Shown: one piece after another, positions 8,993-18,445 of the stretch
Numbering within the stretch: position 1 is the stretch's first letter
How the letters are laid out: every line of letters begins with the position of its first letter
Source of the DNA: Chloracidobacterium sp.
Lineage (GTDB): Bacteria > Acidobacteriota > Blastocatellia > Pyrinomonadales > Pyrinomonadaceae
Direction: 5' to 3'
Assembly (NCBI GenBank): GCA_025362075.1
Contig: JANYIL010000267.1
Span: 1-39,933, forward strand
Length of the DNA stretch: 39,933 bases
Position numbers and translations under genes: made by a program
The notes under the pieces: generated by a model
What the model saw: only the letters and a program-made list of their open reading frames with translations
The model's database searches: none
Told to the model about the DNA's origin: nothing

Positions 8993-9009
8993 TGCAATGC
9001 CTGTGCCAA
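8993..9009 (-). promoter_or_regulatory. Candidate sigma-54 promoter, consensus-like
   Basis: Minus strand TTGGCACAGGCATTGCA matches TGGCAC-N5-TTGCA; about 42 bp upstream of the USP start at 8951. Confidence 0.8.
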
Positions 9010-9071
9010 GCGGTAGAACAAAGATTTGCGGCTCGCAAGCTGTTTTCACACGGGAAAGTTTTTAATCTTTG

Positions 9072-9089
9072 GTGCGAAATTTTTCGCAC
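9072..9089. promoter_or_regulatory. Perfect palindrome, candidate enhancer for the response regulator
   Basis: GTGCGAAA-TT-TTTCGCAC, perfect 8-bp arms, 73 bp upstream of the -24 element at 9006-9007 and between the divergent USP and response-regulator genes. Confidence 0.6.
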
Positions 9090-9187
9090 TTTTGTGTTTA
9101 CAGGTTATTGAAAAGAAATCATTACGTATATAGTTATTTTTTATCTCGTTTTACACACCGAATACACCATTCGAGGGAATACCTCAT

Positions 9188-10609
9188 ATGCAGATGACGC
9201 GCGGTAAAATTTTGATCGTGGATGACGAGCGTTTTATTCGAATGACGCTTGCGGAAGCCTTGCGCTCGTGGAATTACGATCCGGTCGAGGCGGCGAGCGT
9301 CGAGGAAGCCACGCGCCTCTTTTCCGAAGAAGAGCCGAGCGTTGTACTGCTCGACATTGATCTACCGGACGGTTCGGGGCTTGACGTTCTAGATGAAATC
9401 AAACGGCAAACACCTGAAACGATCGTCATAATGATTACCGGAAACGTCGACGTTCCGAATACAATTGCCGCCTTGCGCGGCGGGGCTCACGATTTTATCG
9501 AGAAACCAGTCAGGCTCGAAGAGTTGCGGGTAACCTTGCGAAACGGCCTGGAAATTAAACAATTGAGGCGCGAAGTCAGCGCGGCGCGGCGGGAGCGGGT
9601 GAATCAGTTCAATTTTTCAAAAATCATCGGCGAATCGCCCGCGATCCTTCGCGCCAAAAAACTCGCGCAAAAAGTTTCCGCCTCCGACTCTTCGATTCTT
9701 TTGCAGGGCGAGACGGGAACCGGCAAAGACCTTTTCGCCCGAGCGATTCACTACGCATCAGAGCGCGCAGACGGGCCTTACGTTGCGATAAACTGCGCAG
9801 CTCTTCCGGCGACGTTGATTGAAAGTGAGCTTTTCGGCTATGAAAAGGGCGCCTTCACCGACGCCAAACAGAAAAAGGAAGGTTTATTAGAACAAGCACA
9901 GCACGGCACGATTTTTCTTGACGAAATCGGCGAACTCGAACTCAATCTGCAAGCGAAACTTTTGCGCGTTTTGGAAGAAAACACTTTTCGACGCGTCGGT
10001 GGCCTGAAGGATCTGCCGCTCGACGTGCGCGTTATCGCCGCCTCGAATCACGATTTGAAACGTGAAAGTGAAGAAGAGAAATTCCGGCTTGATTTATATT
10101 ATCGCTTGGCCGTGATTCGACTTGATATTCCGCCGCTCAAGGAAAGAGGCGATGACGTTTTACTGCTTGCCGGACACTACATCGAAAAGACGAATGAAAA
10201 ACGGCGGGGAGCGAAACAACTGCGCGGGCTTTCAAAGGAAGTCGTCGCGATTTTCAAAGATTACGATTGGGCGGGAAACGTTCGCGAGCTGCGAAATGTC
10301 ATCGAACGCGCTTCCATTTTAGAAGACGGAGAGTTTATCACGACCGAATTTTTACCATCGGATTTAACGGCAGGGAAGCTACAAAGAGTGGCAAATGGAA
10401 ATTTTACGCTTCCGCCGGACGGCATCCCGCTAGAAGAAGTCGAACTTCTGCTTGCGCGACAAGCCTTTGAGCGGAAGGGCGGAAATTTAACGCAAGCCGC
10501 CCGGCTCCTGCATATATCCCGCGACCAGCTTCGTTACCGTTTAAAGAAACCCGGCGCATACAAAATGGAGTCGGCGTCCGGGCAAAGGGCCGAGGACGAG
10601 TCAAAATGA
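9188..10609 (+). CDS. Sigma-54-dependent response regulator (REC-AAA+-Fis HTH), NtrC family
   Basis: [14 protein letters not shown]...[13 protein letters not shown]...; [42 protein letters not shown]-terminal [24 protein letters not shown] helix-turn-helix. Confidence 0.96.
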   Translation: MQMTRGKILIVDDERFIRMTLAEALRSWNYDPVEAASVEEATRLFSEEEPSVVLLDIDLPDGSGLDVLDEIKRQTPETIVIMITGNVDVPNTIAALRGGAHDFIEKPVRLEELRVTLRNGLEIKQLRREVSAARRERVNQFNFSKIIGESPAILRAKKLAQKVSASDSSILLQGETGTGKDLFARAIHYASERADGPYVAINCAALPATLIESELFGYEKGAFTDAKQKKEGLLEQAQHGTIFLDEIGELELNLQAKLLRVLEENTFRRVGGLKDLPLDVRVIAASNHDLKRESEEEKFRLDLYYRLAVIRLDIPPLKERGDDVLLLAGHYIEKTNEKRRGAKQLRGLSKEVVAIFKDYDWAGNVRELRNVIERASILEDGEFITTEFLPSDLTAGKLQRVANGNFTLPPDGIPLEEVELLLARQAFERKGGNLTQAARLLHISRDQLRYRLKKPGAYKMESASGQRAEDESK

Positions 10610-12918
10610 GCGGAATTATCAAAAACGAGACAAACGAAATCGGTCTGGACAAATCTGAATACGGAAGTTTGTTCAAAGAGCTTTCCGAATTAAAGTTCGC
10701 GCTCGATAAATCGGCAATCATCGGCATCACCGACAAGAGCGGGCGGATAACTTTTGTCAATGATAAATTCTGCGAGATCTCGCAATACTCACGCTCCGAG
10801 CTAATCGGACAAGATCACCGCATCATCAATTCCGGTTATCATCCGAAAAAATTTATCAAAAATCTTTGGACAACGATCAAGAGCGGCAATACCTGGCGCG
10901 GCGAGATTCGTAATCGGGCGAAAGACAATTCGATTTACTGGGTTGACACCACGATTGTGCCTTTTCTGGACGAAGACGGAAAGCCTTATCAATATATTGC
11001 TCTTCGGACTGAAATTACCGAACGAAAGCAGGCTGAAGCATCTCTCGCGGAAAGCGAAGAACGTTACCGTTTATTGTTTGAGAGTAATCCGTTTCCGGCT
11101 TGGGTGATGGATGCCGAAAATTACCAATTTTTAGCGGTTAATACTGCGGCTGTCAAACTCTACGGTTACAGTCGCAAAGAATTTTTGAAAATGAATGCCG
11201 AAGCTGTAGGTTCGCCCGCTGACGCTTCCGAATTCTTTTCCGCAATGAAAAAAGTAGAAGATTCGGATGCCGTCATGATGCTTCCCGCTAAACACCGCAA
11301 AAAAAGCGGTGAAGCGATTGACGTTGAAATTTCCTATCACCGAATCATTTTTGAAACCCGTCCGTCGCTGTTCGTCGTAGTGCTGGACGTGACCAGACGC
11401 AACCTGGATGAGGAGCGCATCCGCCAACAGGCATCTCTGCTCGATAAGACCAAAGACGCGATCCTCGTTTGCGACCTTAGTTACCAGATTTCGTATTGGA
11501 ACAAAGGCGCGGAATTGCTTTACGGCTGGCAAACCAAGGATGTTTTGGGCAAAGATATATGCGATGTTCTCTGCGGTGGAGACGACTCGCAGCTTCGCGC
11601 CGCGCAAAAAACGTTTGCCCTAAAGGACGAATTCAATATCGAAGCGAATCACACGACGCAAGACAATAAAACCGTGGTTGTCAAAAGTCGCTGGGATTTA
11701 GTGCGAAACGATCGAAACCAGCCGGATTATTTTCTTATCGTCAACACCGACGTTACCGAACAGAAAAAAATCGAAGAACAGCTTTTACGGGCGCAGCGAA
11801 TGGAATCAATCGGAACCCTCGCCGGCGGCATCGCGCACGATCTCAACAACGTCTTATCGCCGATTTTGATGGCGACTGATATGCTCGCAATGAACGCTAC
11901 GGACGACGACTCGGCACGTTGGCTGTCGATTATCAGGGAAAACACCGAGCGGGGCGCGGATTTAATTCGGCAGGTTCTGAGCTTTGCGCGCGGCGTGGAC
12001 GGCGACCGCGTCGTCGTTCAGCTAAAACATATAGTTAGGGATTTGGTGAAAGTTTTGCGGGAAACTTTTACCAAATCAATCACCATAAAATTCAACATCG
12101 AGCCGGACCTAAGCGTTATTTCGGCCGACCCGACCCAGATTTACCAGGTTTTGATGAATTTATGCGTCAATGCGCGCGACGCGATGCCATCGGGTGGAAC
12201 ATTAACGATAACGGCCACAAATACCCTTTTGGATGAAAATTACGCTCAAATGAGTTTGGAAGCCGAAGTCGGATTCTATATCAATGTCACAGTTACGGAC
12301 ACAGGAACCGGAATGGCGCCGGAAGTAGTCAAACGCATTTTTGACCCGTTCTTTACGACCAAAGAAATTGGCAAAGGAACTGGCTTGGGCTTAGCGTCCT
12401 CGCTTTCCATCGTCAAAAGTCACGGCGGCTTTGTAAACGTCTACAGCGAACCGAACAAAGGAACACAGTTTTCCATTTACCTTCCAGCATCGGGAAGTGC
12501 GAAAGCCGACGGCGACGAGCAAAAGGCTTTACCGTATCCTACTGGCGACGGCGAATTGATTCTGGTGGTGGACGACGAAGAAAACATTCGGCAGATAACG
12601 CGAGCTACGCTCGAAAAATTTGGCTACCGCGTTTTGACCGCCACTGACGGCACGGACGCGCTCGCCGCGTATGCCGAACACCGCGACCGAATCGCGCTCG
12701 TCCTGACCGATATGATGATGCCCTTTATGGATGGAGCGGCGACGATTCGCGCTTTGCGGCGGCTAAATCCCGAGCTGAAAATCATCGCCGCTAGTGGTCT
12801 GACAACTAACGAACAATCCTCTGACGTGAAAACCGTAGGCGTCAACGCATTTCTGGCAAAACCATATACTGCGGAAAAACTTCTGACCACCATATCCGAC
12901 GTTCTACAAAAAAAATAA
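10606..12918 (+). CDS. Hybrid sensor histidine kinase with PAS domains and C-terminal receiver
   Basis: PAS motifs ([45 protein letters not shown]), H-box [21 protein letters not shown]...[10 protein letters not shown]-terminal receiver [12 protein letters not shown]...[17 protein letters not shown] overlap with the response regulator. Confidence 0.95.
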   Translation: MSGIIKNETNEIGLDKSEYGSLFKELSELKFALDKSAIIGITDKSGRITFVNDKFCEISQYSRSELIGQDHRIINSGYHPKKFIKNLWTTIKSGNTWRGEIRNRAKDNSIYWVDTTIVPFLDEDGKPYQYIALRTEITERKQAEASLAESEERYRLLFESNPFPAWVMDAENYQFLAVNTAAVKLYGYSRKEFLKMNAEAVGSPADASEFFSAMKKVEDSDAVMMLPAKHRKKSGEAIDVEISYHRIIFETRPSLFVVVLDVTRRNLDEERIRQQASLLDKTKDAILVCDLSYQISYWNKGAELLYGWQTKDVLGKDICDVLCGGDDSQLRAAQKTFALKDEFNIEANHTTQDNKTVVVKSRWDLVRNDRNQPDYFLIVNTDVTEQKKIEEQLLRAQRMESIGTLAGGIAHDLNNVLSPILMATDMLAMNATDDDSARWLSIIRENTERGADLIRQVLSFARGVDGDRVVVQLKHIVRDLVKVLRETFTKSITIKFNIEPDLSVISADPTQIYQVLMNLCVNARDAMPSGGTLTITATNTLLDENYAQMSLEAEVGFYINVTVTDTGTGMAPEVVKRIFDPFFTTKEIGKGTGLGLASSLSIVKSHGGFVNVYSEPNKGTQFSIYLPASGSAKADGDEQKALPYPTGDGELILVVDDEENIRQITRATLEKFGYRVLTATDGTDALAAYAEHRDRIALVLTDMMMPFMDGAATIRALRRLNPELKIIAASGLTTNEQSSDVKTVGVNAFLAKPYTAEKLLTTISDVLQKK

Positions 12919-13055
12919 AAGAAACTCTCGTTCTGATTACGCAAGAAATTTCAGAGTGCAAAGGTATATGCCGCGTTTTTGTTTTGACTCAAAATCTATT
13001 ACAAAAATAATAATTCAACCAAAATCATGCAAAAACCGTCGCCAAAAAGGTACAT

Positions 13056-13472
13056 TTAATCTTGCGACGCGTTAGGCAAGACATTTTCCGGTTCGTTTCG
13101 GCGGGAAAAACGGCGAAAAGCCAGCCCGGAAATCAAAAATAAAATTCCGGGAAGTGCGAAAATGATAAACGACGATCCGAGCCAAATTTGACCGTTCAAC
13201 TGCCACCCATAAATCAGGTAAAACCCCAATAAACTCAAGACCGTTACGCCGCCTCCCAAAACTTCGCGCCACCAGCGGAGAAGCATTCCCGCAATCACAC
13301 CTATGGGAAAGAAAAAAAGTCCGACCCATTCGTTCGGTGCGACTCGTCCGAACGTCGGCACGTCCCAACTGAAGAACGTCAGAATCACGACGATGCTGAC
13401 AATGCTGAGGATGATGATTAAATTATGAATCGTTAGCAATAATCGAAAGCGGTTAATATTCCACACGTGCAT
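13056..13472 (-). CDS. Small multi-pass membrane protein
   Basis: MHVWNINRFRLLLTIHNLIIILSIVSIVVILTF... with several hydrophobic segments. CAT at 13470-13472 with CCTCCT (minus-strand ribosome-binding site) adjacent. Confidence 0.75.
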   Translation of the reverse strand: MHVWNINRFRLLLTIHNLIIILSIVSIVVILTFFSWDVPTFGRVAPNEWVGLFFFPIGVIAGMLLRWWREVLGGGVTVLSLLGFYLIYGWQLNGQIWLGSSFIIFALPGILFLISGLAFRRFSRRNEPENVLPNASQD

Positions 13473-13525
13473 CGGATGTTCCTCCTGAATATTTTTGTCG
13501 AAATGGTTTCGGCAGCAAGTAATTC

Positions 13526-13541
13526 TGCAACCGACATACCA
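13526..13541 (-). promoter_or_regulatory. Candidate sigma-54 promoter for the small membrane protein gene
   Basis: Minus strand TGGTATGTCGGTTGCA: GG-N10-GC, perfect TTGCA -12; about 54 bp upstream of start 13472. Confidence 0.55.
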
Positions 13542-13610
13542 CGGATTCGAGGTAGAATTTCCGTGGTTCGTCGTGAAAAAATCACCTTTTTTCAAAAACG
13601 TCGTGCCGAA

Positions 13611-13647
13611 GTGCGAATTCCCCCTCACCGAACGCGAATTTTTCCAC
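13611..13647. promoter_or_regulatory. Candidate tandem enhancer sites, divergent region 2
   Basis: GTGCGAATTCCCCCTCAC (13611-13628) and GCGAATTTTTCCAC (13634-13647), centres 21 bp apart, related to GTGCGAAATTTTTCGCAC. Confidence 0.35.
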
Positions 13648-13709
13648 TCTTTTTAATCAATAAAAGTCGATTTAGGAAAAAGTTCGCCCAAACATTGACT
13701 CTTTGCGAG

Positions 13710-13725
13710 CGGAACAGCTTTTGCA
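13710..13725 (+). promoter_or_regulatory. Candidate sigma-54 promoter for the DUF5335-like gene
   Basis: CGGAACAGCTTTTGCA: GG-N10-GC and a perfect -12 TTGCA. Confidence 0.5.
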
Positions 13726-13793
13726 CTTAAGTTTACGGAACATCATTGTTTTATTGATTTGAATACAAATAATCGAAATCAGAGAGGAATAAA

Positions 13794-14183
13794 ATGACAA
13801 ACGAAATACCAAAAAAAGGTTGGAAACAATTTTTTGACGATTTAAGCCGCGAAAAACTTGATTGGCAGACGAAGATCGAAGTGATGAACAACGAGACAGG
13901 GGCGCAAATTTTGACCGAAGGACTTGCGCTCGGTGGCCTGACCTTTGAAGACGAGGAAGGGCAGGAAAGAATTGAAGTTATGGTCGGAAGCGGCACGGAA
14001 AATCACCAGACGCACAACATTTGTGAGCCGGAAAAGGTTTATTTTCGTCGAGCGGACGATCGTCAAATTGGCACGGTCGAGATTGAAGACGCGAGCGGCA
14101 CGAAAACGTTGGTTCACATCATTCAACCGATGCCCATATTGGTCGAATACGTCGAAACGGAAACCGTGATTACCGCTTTCTAG
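13794..14183 (+). CDS. DUF5335-like small protein
   Basis: W..FFDDLSREKLDWQTKIEVMNNETGAQILTEGLALGGLTFED pattern; ATG with GAGAGGAAT ribosome-binding site. Confidence 0.65.
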   Translation: MTNEIPKKGWKQFFDDLSREKLDWQTKIEVMNNETGAQILTEGLALGGLTFEDEEGQERIEVMVGSGTENHQTHNICEPEKVYFRRADDRQIGTVEIEDASGTKTLVHIIQPMPILVEYVETETVITAF

Positions 14184-14306
14184 TTGCAATGAAAAGGCGA
14201 TTGCGTGAAAAAATTGGCGATATTCGCTGATAAACCCGACTCCGGAAAACTGGCGGAGCGAACTACTTCGCCTTTGGGAGTAAACATTCATTATAGGAGA
14301 AAGAAA

Positions 14307-14711
14307 ATGACAGACGAAAAATCAACGATAGGAACAAAACTTTTGTATTTATTAGTTGGCGGCGGAGTCGGAGTAATTTTAGCTTTGCTTTTCGCACCAA
14401 AAGCGGGGCGCGAATTTCGCACTGACATTGCTGATGCGACCCGCAAGGGCTTGGATAAAACTGAAGAAATAGCTAATCAGTTAAGCGAAAAAGCGCAAAC
14501 CATTTATGAAGATACCAAAACAGAAGCGGGCCAACTTTACGATTCGGCTATGCAAAAAATAAACTCGGCTGCAACCGCATTGGTAGAAATGCCTGAAAAT
14601 TTGCAAAATGCCGTTCACAATAAGGTGGAGCAAATTTCTTCAAGCATTGAAGCCGGCAAAATCGAACATGACCGTGAATATGAAGTTTTAAGCCATAGAG
14701 CAAAGGCATAA
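14307..14711 (+). CDS. YtxH domain-containing protein
   Basis: IGTKLLYLLVGGGVGVILALLFAPKAGREFRTDIADATRKGLDK. ATG at 14307 after AGGAGAAAG. Confidence 0.88.
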   Translation: MTDEKSTIGTKLLYLLVGGGVGVILALLFAPKAGREFRTDIADATRKGLDKTEEIANQLSEKAQTIYEDTKTEAGQLYDSAMQKINSAATALVEMPENLQNAVHNKVEQISSSIEAGKIEHDREYEVLSHRAKA

Positions 14712-14898
14712 CAAAATAATAAAAGTCAAAAATCAAAACTCAGAACACTTTTTATTTTAGTAAGTCTTTATGCTCTTGCCAAAGCAGACAGAACGCCACG
14801 ACTTTGGCTACCACCTTCGCAAACGGTTAGATGTTTGCAGATTTTAACAACATTGAGTTGTCAGAGTGAAAGCTTTGAAACAGTTTAAGGAGATAACC

Positions 14899-15468
14899 AT
14901 GCAAGCACATGCAGTAAGCATCGCAGAGAAATCGGAAGGGTCGGAAACGGGAGAGAAGAGTGCGGCAGTCGCCGTCTATGACAATCACAGGGAAGCAGAA
15001 CAAGCTGTCCGTGAACTCGAGAGATCGGGATTCGACATGCAGAAACTGTCGATTGTCGGCAAGGATTACCAATCGGAAGAGGAGGTGGTCGGCTACTACA
15101 CCACTGGCGACCGCATGAAAGCGTGGGGCAAGACGGGAGCTTTCTGGGGCGGAATTTGGGGGATGCTGTTCGGGTCGGCGTTCTTCTTGATACCCGGCAT
15201 TGGACCGCTGCTCGCAGCCGGACCGCTGGTCGCATGGATTATTGGGGCGCTGGAAGGTGCTGTCGTGGTTGGTGGGGTGAGCGCACTCGGCGCGGGCCTA
15301 TACAGCATCGGGATTCCCAAAGACAGCATCATCGAATACGAGATGGAGATCAAAGCCGGTAAGTTCGTCGTTATCGCCCATGGCTCACCAGACGAAGTGA
15401 GCAAGATCGAAGGCACCCTTGCGATGACCAAGCATCAAGGCATGAAACAACATGCCTGTTGCTTGTAA
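14899..15468 (+). CDS. DUF1269/general-stress-like glycine-rich membrane-associated protein
   Basis: AVAVYDNHREAEQAVRELERSGFDMQKLSIVGKDYQSEEEVVGYYTTGDRMKAWGKTGAFWGGIWGMLFGSAFFLIPGIGPLLAAGPL. ATG at 14899 after AAGGAG. Confidence 0.8.
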   Translation: MQAHAVSIAEKSEGSETGEKSAAVAVYDNHREAEQAVRELERSGFDMQKLSIVGKDYQSEEEVVGYYTTGDRMKAWGKTGAFWGGIWGMLFGSAFFLIPGIGPLLAAGPLVAWIIGALEGAVVVGGVSALGAGLYSIGIPKDSIIEYEMEIKAGKFVVIAHGSPDEVSKIEGTLAMTKHQGMKQHACCL

Positions 15469-15482
15469 GCGAGATGACTATG

Positions 15483-15521
15483 GCGGCGATAAGAACTTAT
15501 TCACAAGAGTCTTATCGCCGC
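15483..15521. terminator. 12-bp perfect stem-loop, terminator or attenuator candidate
   Basis: GCGGCGATAAGA-(15 nt)-TCTTATCGCCGC starting 15 bp after the 15468 stop, followed by GTTTTGG. Confidence 0.5.
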
Positions 15522-15561
15522 GTTTTGGCGAATGATTTTAAAGTTAAAGGGGATCAAAGCA

Positions 15562-15981
15562 ATGAGAGCAGAACAACAACAGCAACAGACAAAATACGGG
15601 TTCAGTAAAACGGTGGACATTGGCTTTGACGAGGCCATTGAGAAAACACGGGCCGCCCTCAAAGAAGAAGGCTTCGGCGTTCTTTCCGAGATAGATATCA
15701 AGGAGAAGCTAAAAGAGAAGCTCGATGTTGATTTTCGTCGTTACACGATCCTCGGTGCGTGCAATCCCTCGCTCGCCTACAAAACACTGCAGGAGGAATT
15801 GGAGATTGGGCTGCTTCTGCCGTGCAACGTGATCGTTTACGAAGCCGACGATAAGAACACGTCCGTGATCTCAGCCGTCGACGCGAAAGCGATGCTCTCA
15901 GTTGTCGGAAACAATGCGGCGCTCGATCAGGTCGCCGGTGAAGTAAACGAGCGCCTTCAGCGTGTGCTCAGCAGTCTTTAG
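15562..15981 (+). CDS. DUF302 domain-containing protein
   Basis: YGFSKTVDIGFDEAIEKTRAALKEEGFGVLSEIDIKEKLKEKLDVDFRRYTILGACNPSLAYKTLQEELEIGLLLPCNVIVYE. Confidence 0.92.
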   Translation: MRAEQQQQQTKYGFSKTVDIGFDEAIEKTRAALKEEGFGVLSEIDIKEKLKEKLDVDFRRYTILGACNPSLAYKTLQEELEIGLLLPCNVIVYEADDKNTSVISAVDAKAMLSVVGNNAALDQVAGEVNERLQRVLSSL

Positions 15982-16074
15982 AGCGGGCAAAGGTCGGAAG
16001 TCGGCTGAATATTCAAATTGTCTATTGGGTTGAATTGGTTGAACTGGAAGGGATTAAAAAATAGGAGAAAAATC

Positions 16075-16635
16075 ATGAATACGAAAAGGCATTTACTAAT
16101 TTCGATTTTAACTGTTGCGGTGCTGGTAGGCAGCGCCCTTGGAATAATGGCCCAAGGCAAAAGGGACAAGATGAAGGGCAAGCCGATGGTCATGGCGAAG
16201 ATGATGAAATCGCCGCCTCACATGCTGATGATGGCTCATATGAAGAGCATGTCCGAGTTTGCGAAGACTCTCCATCATCAGGCAATGATGCCTATGGCTC
16301 TGGACGTTGAATTTGCCCGAGCGGCGGTTGGCGAGCTAAGACATAGCCTTGACGCAATGGACGCCATTCACCAAAAACACATGGCGACGATGAGCGATGA
16401 GATGAAGGCGAAGATGAAGATGATGATGGACAAAATGGACAAGGGCCAGGCGACGACAAAGGAACATGTCATGGCTCTCGAAACAGCCGTTCAGGCCGAT
16501 CAGCCGGACGCAAAGCAAGTGGCGATGCATGCGGGAGCCCTGCTCAAACACGTCGCCATGATGTCGAAGATGGGTGGTGGACAGAAGCCGGGCAAGAAGA
16601 TGGCGATGAAGAAGATGACGATGAAGCCGATGTAA
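16075..16635 (+). CDS. Secreted Met/Lys/His-rich protein, putative periplasmic metal-binding
   Basis: Signal peptide MNTKRHLLISILTVAVLVGSALGIMAQG, then a Met-rich body (about 34 Met in 186 aa by hand count). AGGAG ribosome-binding site upstream. Confidence 0.8.
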   Translation: MNTKRHLLISILTVAVLVGSALGIMAQGKRDKMKGKPMVMAKMMKSPPHMLMMAHMKSMSEFAKTLHHQAMMPMALDVEFARAAVGELRHSLDAMDAIHQKHMATMSDEMKAKMKMMMDKMDKGQATTKEHVMALETAVQADQPDAKQVAMHAGALLKHVAMMSKMGGGQKPGKKMAMKKMTMKPM

Positions 16636-16726
16636 TATCCGGAGTCAACGCCAGTTTCGCTGTGGATCGCACAATGTTGCGTTCCCGGCTGGCGTTCCTG
16701 TCTTGGATTAGGAGATAGAGAAATTC

Positions 16727-18406
16727 ATGGAACGTCGTAAATTTATCGGTGCTTTAGCGGGCTCGGCGGCATTTGCCTCGTCAGGCGTTGGGTTGCTGTT
16801 GAGCGCCTGTAATACGGGACAATTTGAACAGCGGACGGATGCCATCAAGAAGGCCGGCGAGTCGTTCGCGGGCTATCCGCATGACCCGGTGCGGGCGGAG
16901 AATTTTACCAACCCGCTGTTCATCCCCGGGGTTGAGGGGCCCTTTGGGGTGTTAAGCGTAACCGATACGCCGCTTACACTTACAGCACAAGCGAAGACGT
17001 TTCCGATCCTTGAAGCCCGGGCCTCGCCATTTTTGCTGTACGAGACCAACTATGCAGGCAAGAGCTACCAAAATCCGATTTTTCGCATTAAGAGCGGCAA
17101 CCGTTTCAATGCCACTCTCCAAAACGGACTGAACGAGCCAACCATAATTCACTGGCATGGTCTGCGCCTCCCAGCGAATATGGATGGCCATCCAAACGAC
17201 AGCATCGCCGCGGGCAAGAACTACCCTTACGCATTCCCGGTCACCAATCGCGGCGGCACCTATTGGTATCACTCACATGCGGATCAGTTGACAGCAAAAC
17301 AGGCTTACGGCGGTCTGGCAAGCTTTTTTATCGTCGAGGATGATGATGAGGTGCGACTCTCAAGTGCTCTCGACCTCAAGCTTGGCGAAACCGATTTACC
17401 GTTAGTTATTCAGGACAAACGCTTCAACGCCAACGGCGAACTGGTTTACCAGCCGAGCATGATGGAGAAGATGATGGGGTATATCGGCGACATCGTGCTC
17501 GTCAACCTAACACCTAATCCCTTCCTTGAAATCAGCCCAAAAATCTATCGGTTCCGCTGTTTGAATGGCTCAAACGCACGTATCTACAAACTCTCTTTTA
17601 TGCGGGGCCTGGAGAAGATGGAGTATCGGGTGATCGGTACCGACGGGGGCCTGCTCGATCGGCCTTATCCGGCGACGGAGGTATTTCTCGCGCCTGCCGA
17701 ACGCGTGGACATATTGTTCAACGCCAGCCAGTTGCGTCAGGGCGAAACCGTGTTTCTTAAAAGCCTCGCTTTCGATCCGATGGAACAGGACGGCATGAAT
17801 GGCATGGGTGGTATGGATGGAGGCATGATGGGCGGCCGGGGAACCAACCAGTCGGCTCAGACGGGCGGCAATACCCGGCTTGCCAACGGGGTTGAGTTCA
17901 ACCTTTTAAAACTCATGGTGGCAAAAGCCGCGCAAGGGCCCCGCGAGGTACCCGCAAGTCTCTCAACCGTCGTGCCGATGGACACGGCCGGAGTCAGTCC
18001 GCGTCGAGTGACGCTCTCGCTTAATCACATGCAGTGGCTAATCAACGGCCAGAGTTACCGGCGTGACGCCGCGGCGTTTGAGGTCCGGCGCGCCGTTGAA
18101 GTGTGGGATATCGAAAACGCCACCAACAGTATGATCCATCCAATGCACCTGCACGGCTTTTCGTTTCAGGTGGTCGGGCGAAGCAAGAGCCCCGCGGCAC
18201 TGCGTCCCCTAGCAACGGCGAGCGGTGGACGTGTCATAACGGACCTCGGCTGGAAGGACACCGTAATGATTTGGCCCGGCGAAACTGTGCGTATCGCCAT
18301 TGACTTCCGGCAAGCGTTTCCGGGCGAACAGCTTTACTTATTTCATTGCCACAATCTGGAGCACGAAGACGGGAACATGATGGTTAACTACCGCATCCCT
18401 GCATAA
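16727..18406 (+). CDS. Multicopper oxidase (CueO/CotA-like), Tat-type signal with possible lipobox
   Basis: MERRKFIGALAGSAAFASSGVGLLLSAC; HWHGLRLP; YWYHSHADQLTAKQAYGGLAS; HPMHLHGFSFQVV; LFHCHNLEHEDGNMM; Met-rich loop MNGMGGMDGGMMGGRG. Confidence 0.95.
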   Translation: MERRKFIGALAGSAAFASSGVGLLLSACNTGQFEQRTDAIKKAGESFAGYPHDPVRAENFTNPLFIPGVEGPFGVLSVTDTPLTLTAQAKTFPILEARASPFLLYETNYAGKSYQNPIFRIKSGNRFNATLQNGLNEPTIIHWHGLRLPANMDGHPNDSIAAGKNYPYAFPVTNRGGTYWYHSHADQLTAKQAYGGLASFFIVEDDDEVRLSSALDLKLGETDLPLVIQDKRFNANGELVYQPSMMEKMMGYIGDIVLVNLTPNPFLEISPKIYRFRCLNGSNARIYKLSFMRGLEKMEYRVIGTDGGLLDRPYPATEVFLAPAERVDILFNASQLRQGETVFLKSLAFDPMEQDGMNGMGGMDGGMMGGRGTNQSAQTGGNTRLANGVEFNLLKLMVAKAAQGPREVPASLSTVVPMDTAGVSPRRVTLSLNHMQWLINGQSYRRDAAAFEVRRAVEVWDIENATNSMIHPMHLHGFSFQVVGRSKSPAALRPLATASGGRVITDLGWKDTVMIWPGETVRIAIDFRQAFPGEQLYLFHCHNLEHEDGNMMVNYRIPA

Positions 18407-18445
18407 AGCGCTTATCGGAGGACTGACACATAGGAGATTAATGTT

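Noticed and set aside
14205-14218. GTGAAAAAATTGGC resembling the enhancer core
   Set aside because: 11-12 of 14 similarity, but no GG-N10-GC element follows before the YtxH gene; likely chance in A/T-rich sequence.
14824-14839. CGGTTAGATGTTTGCA, sigma-54-like GG-N10-GC
   Set aside because: The -12 element is good but the -24 element retains only GG, and no convincing enhancer motif is upstream.
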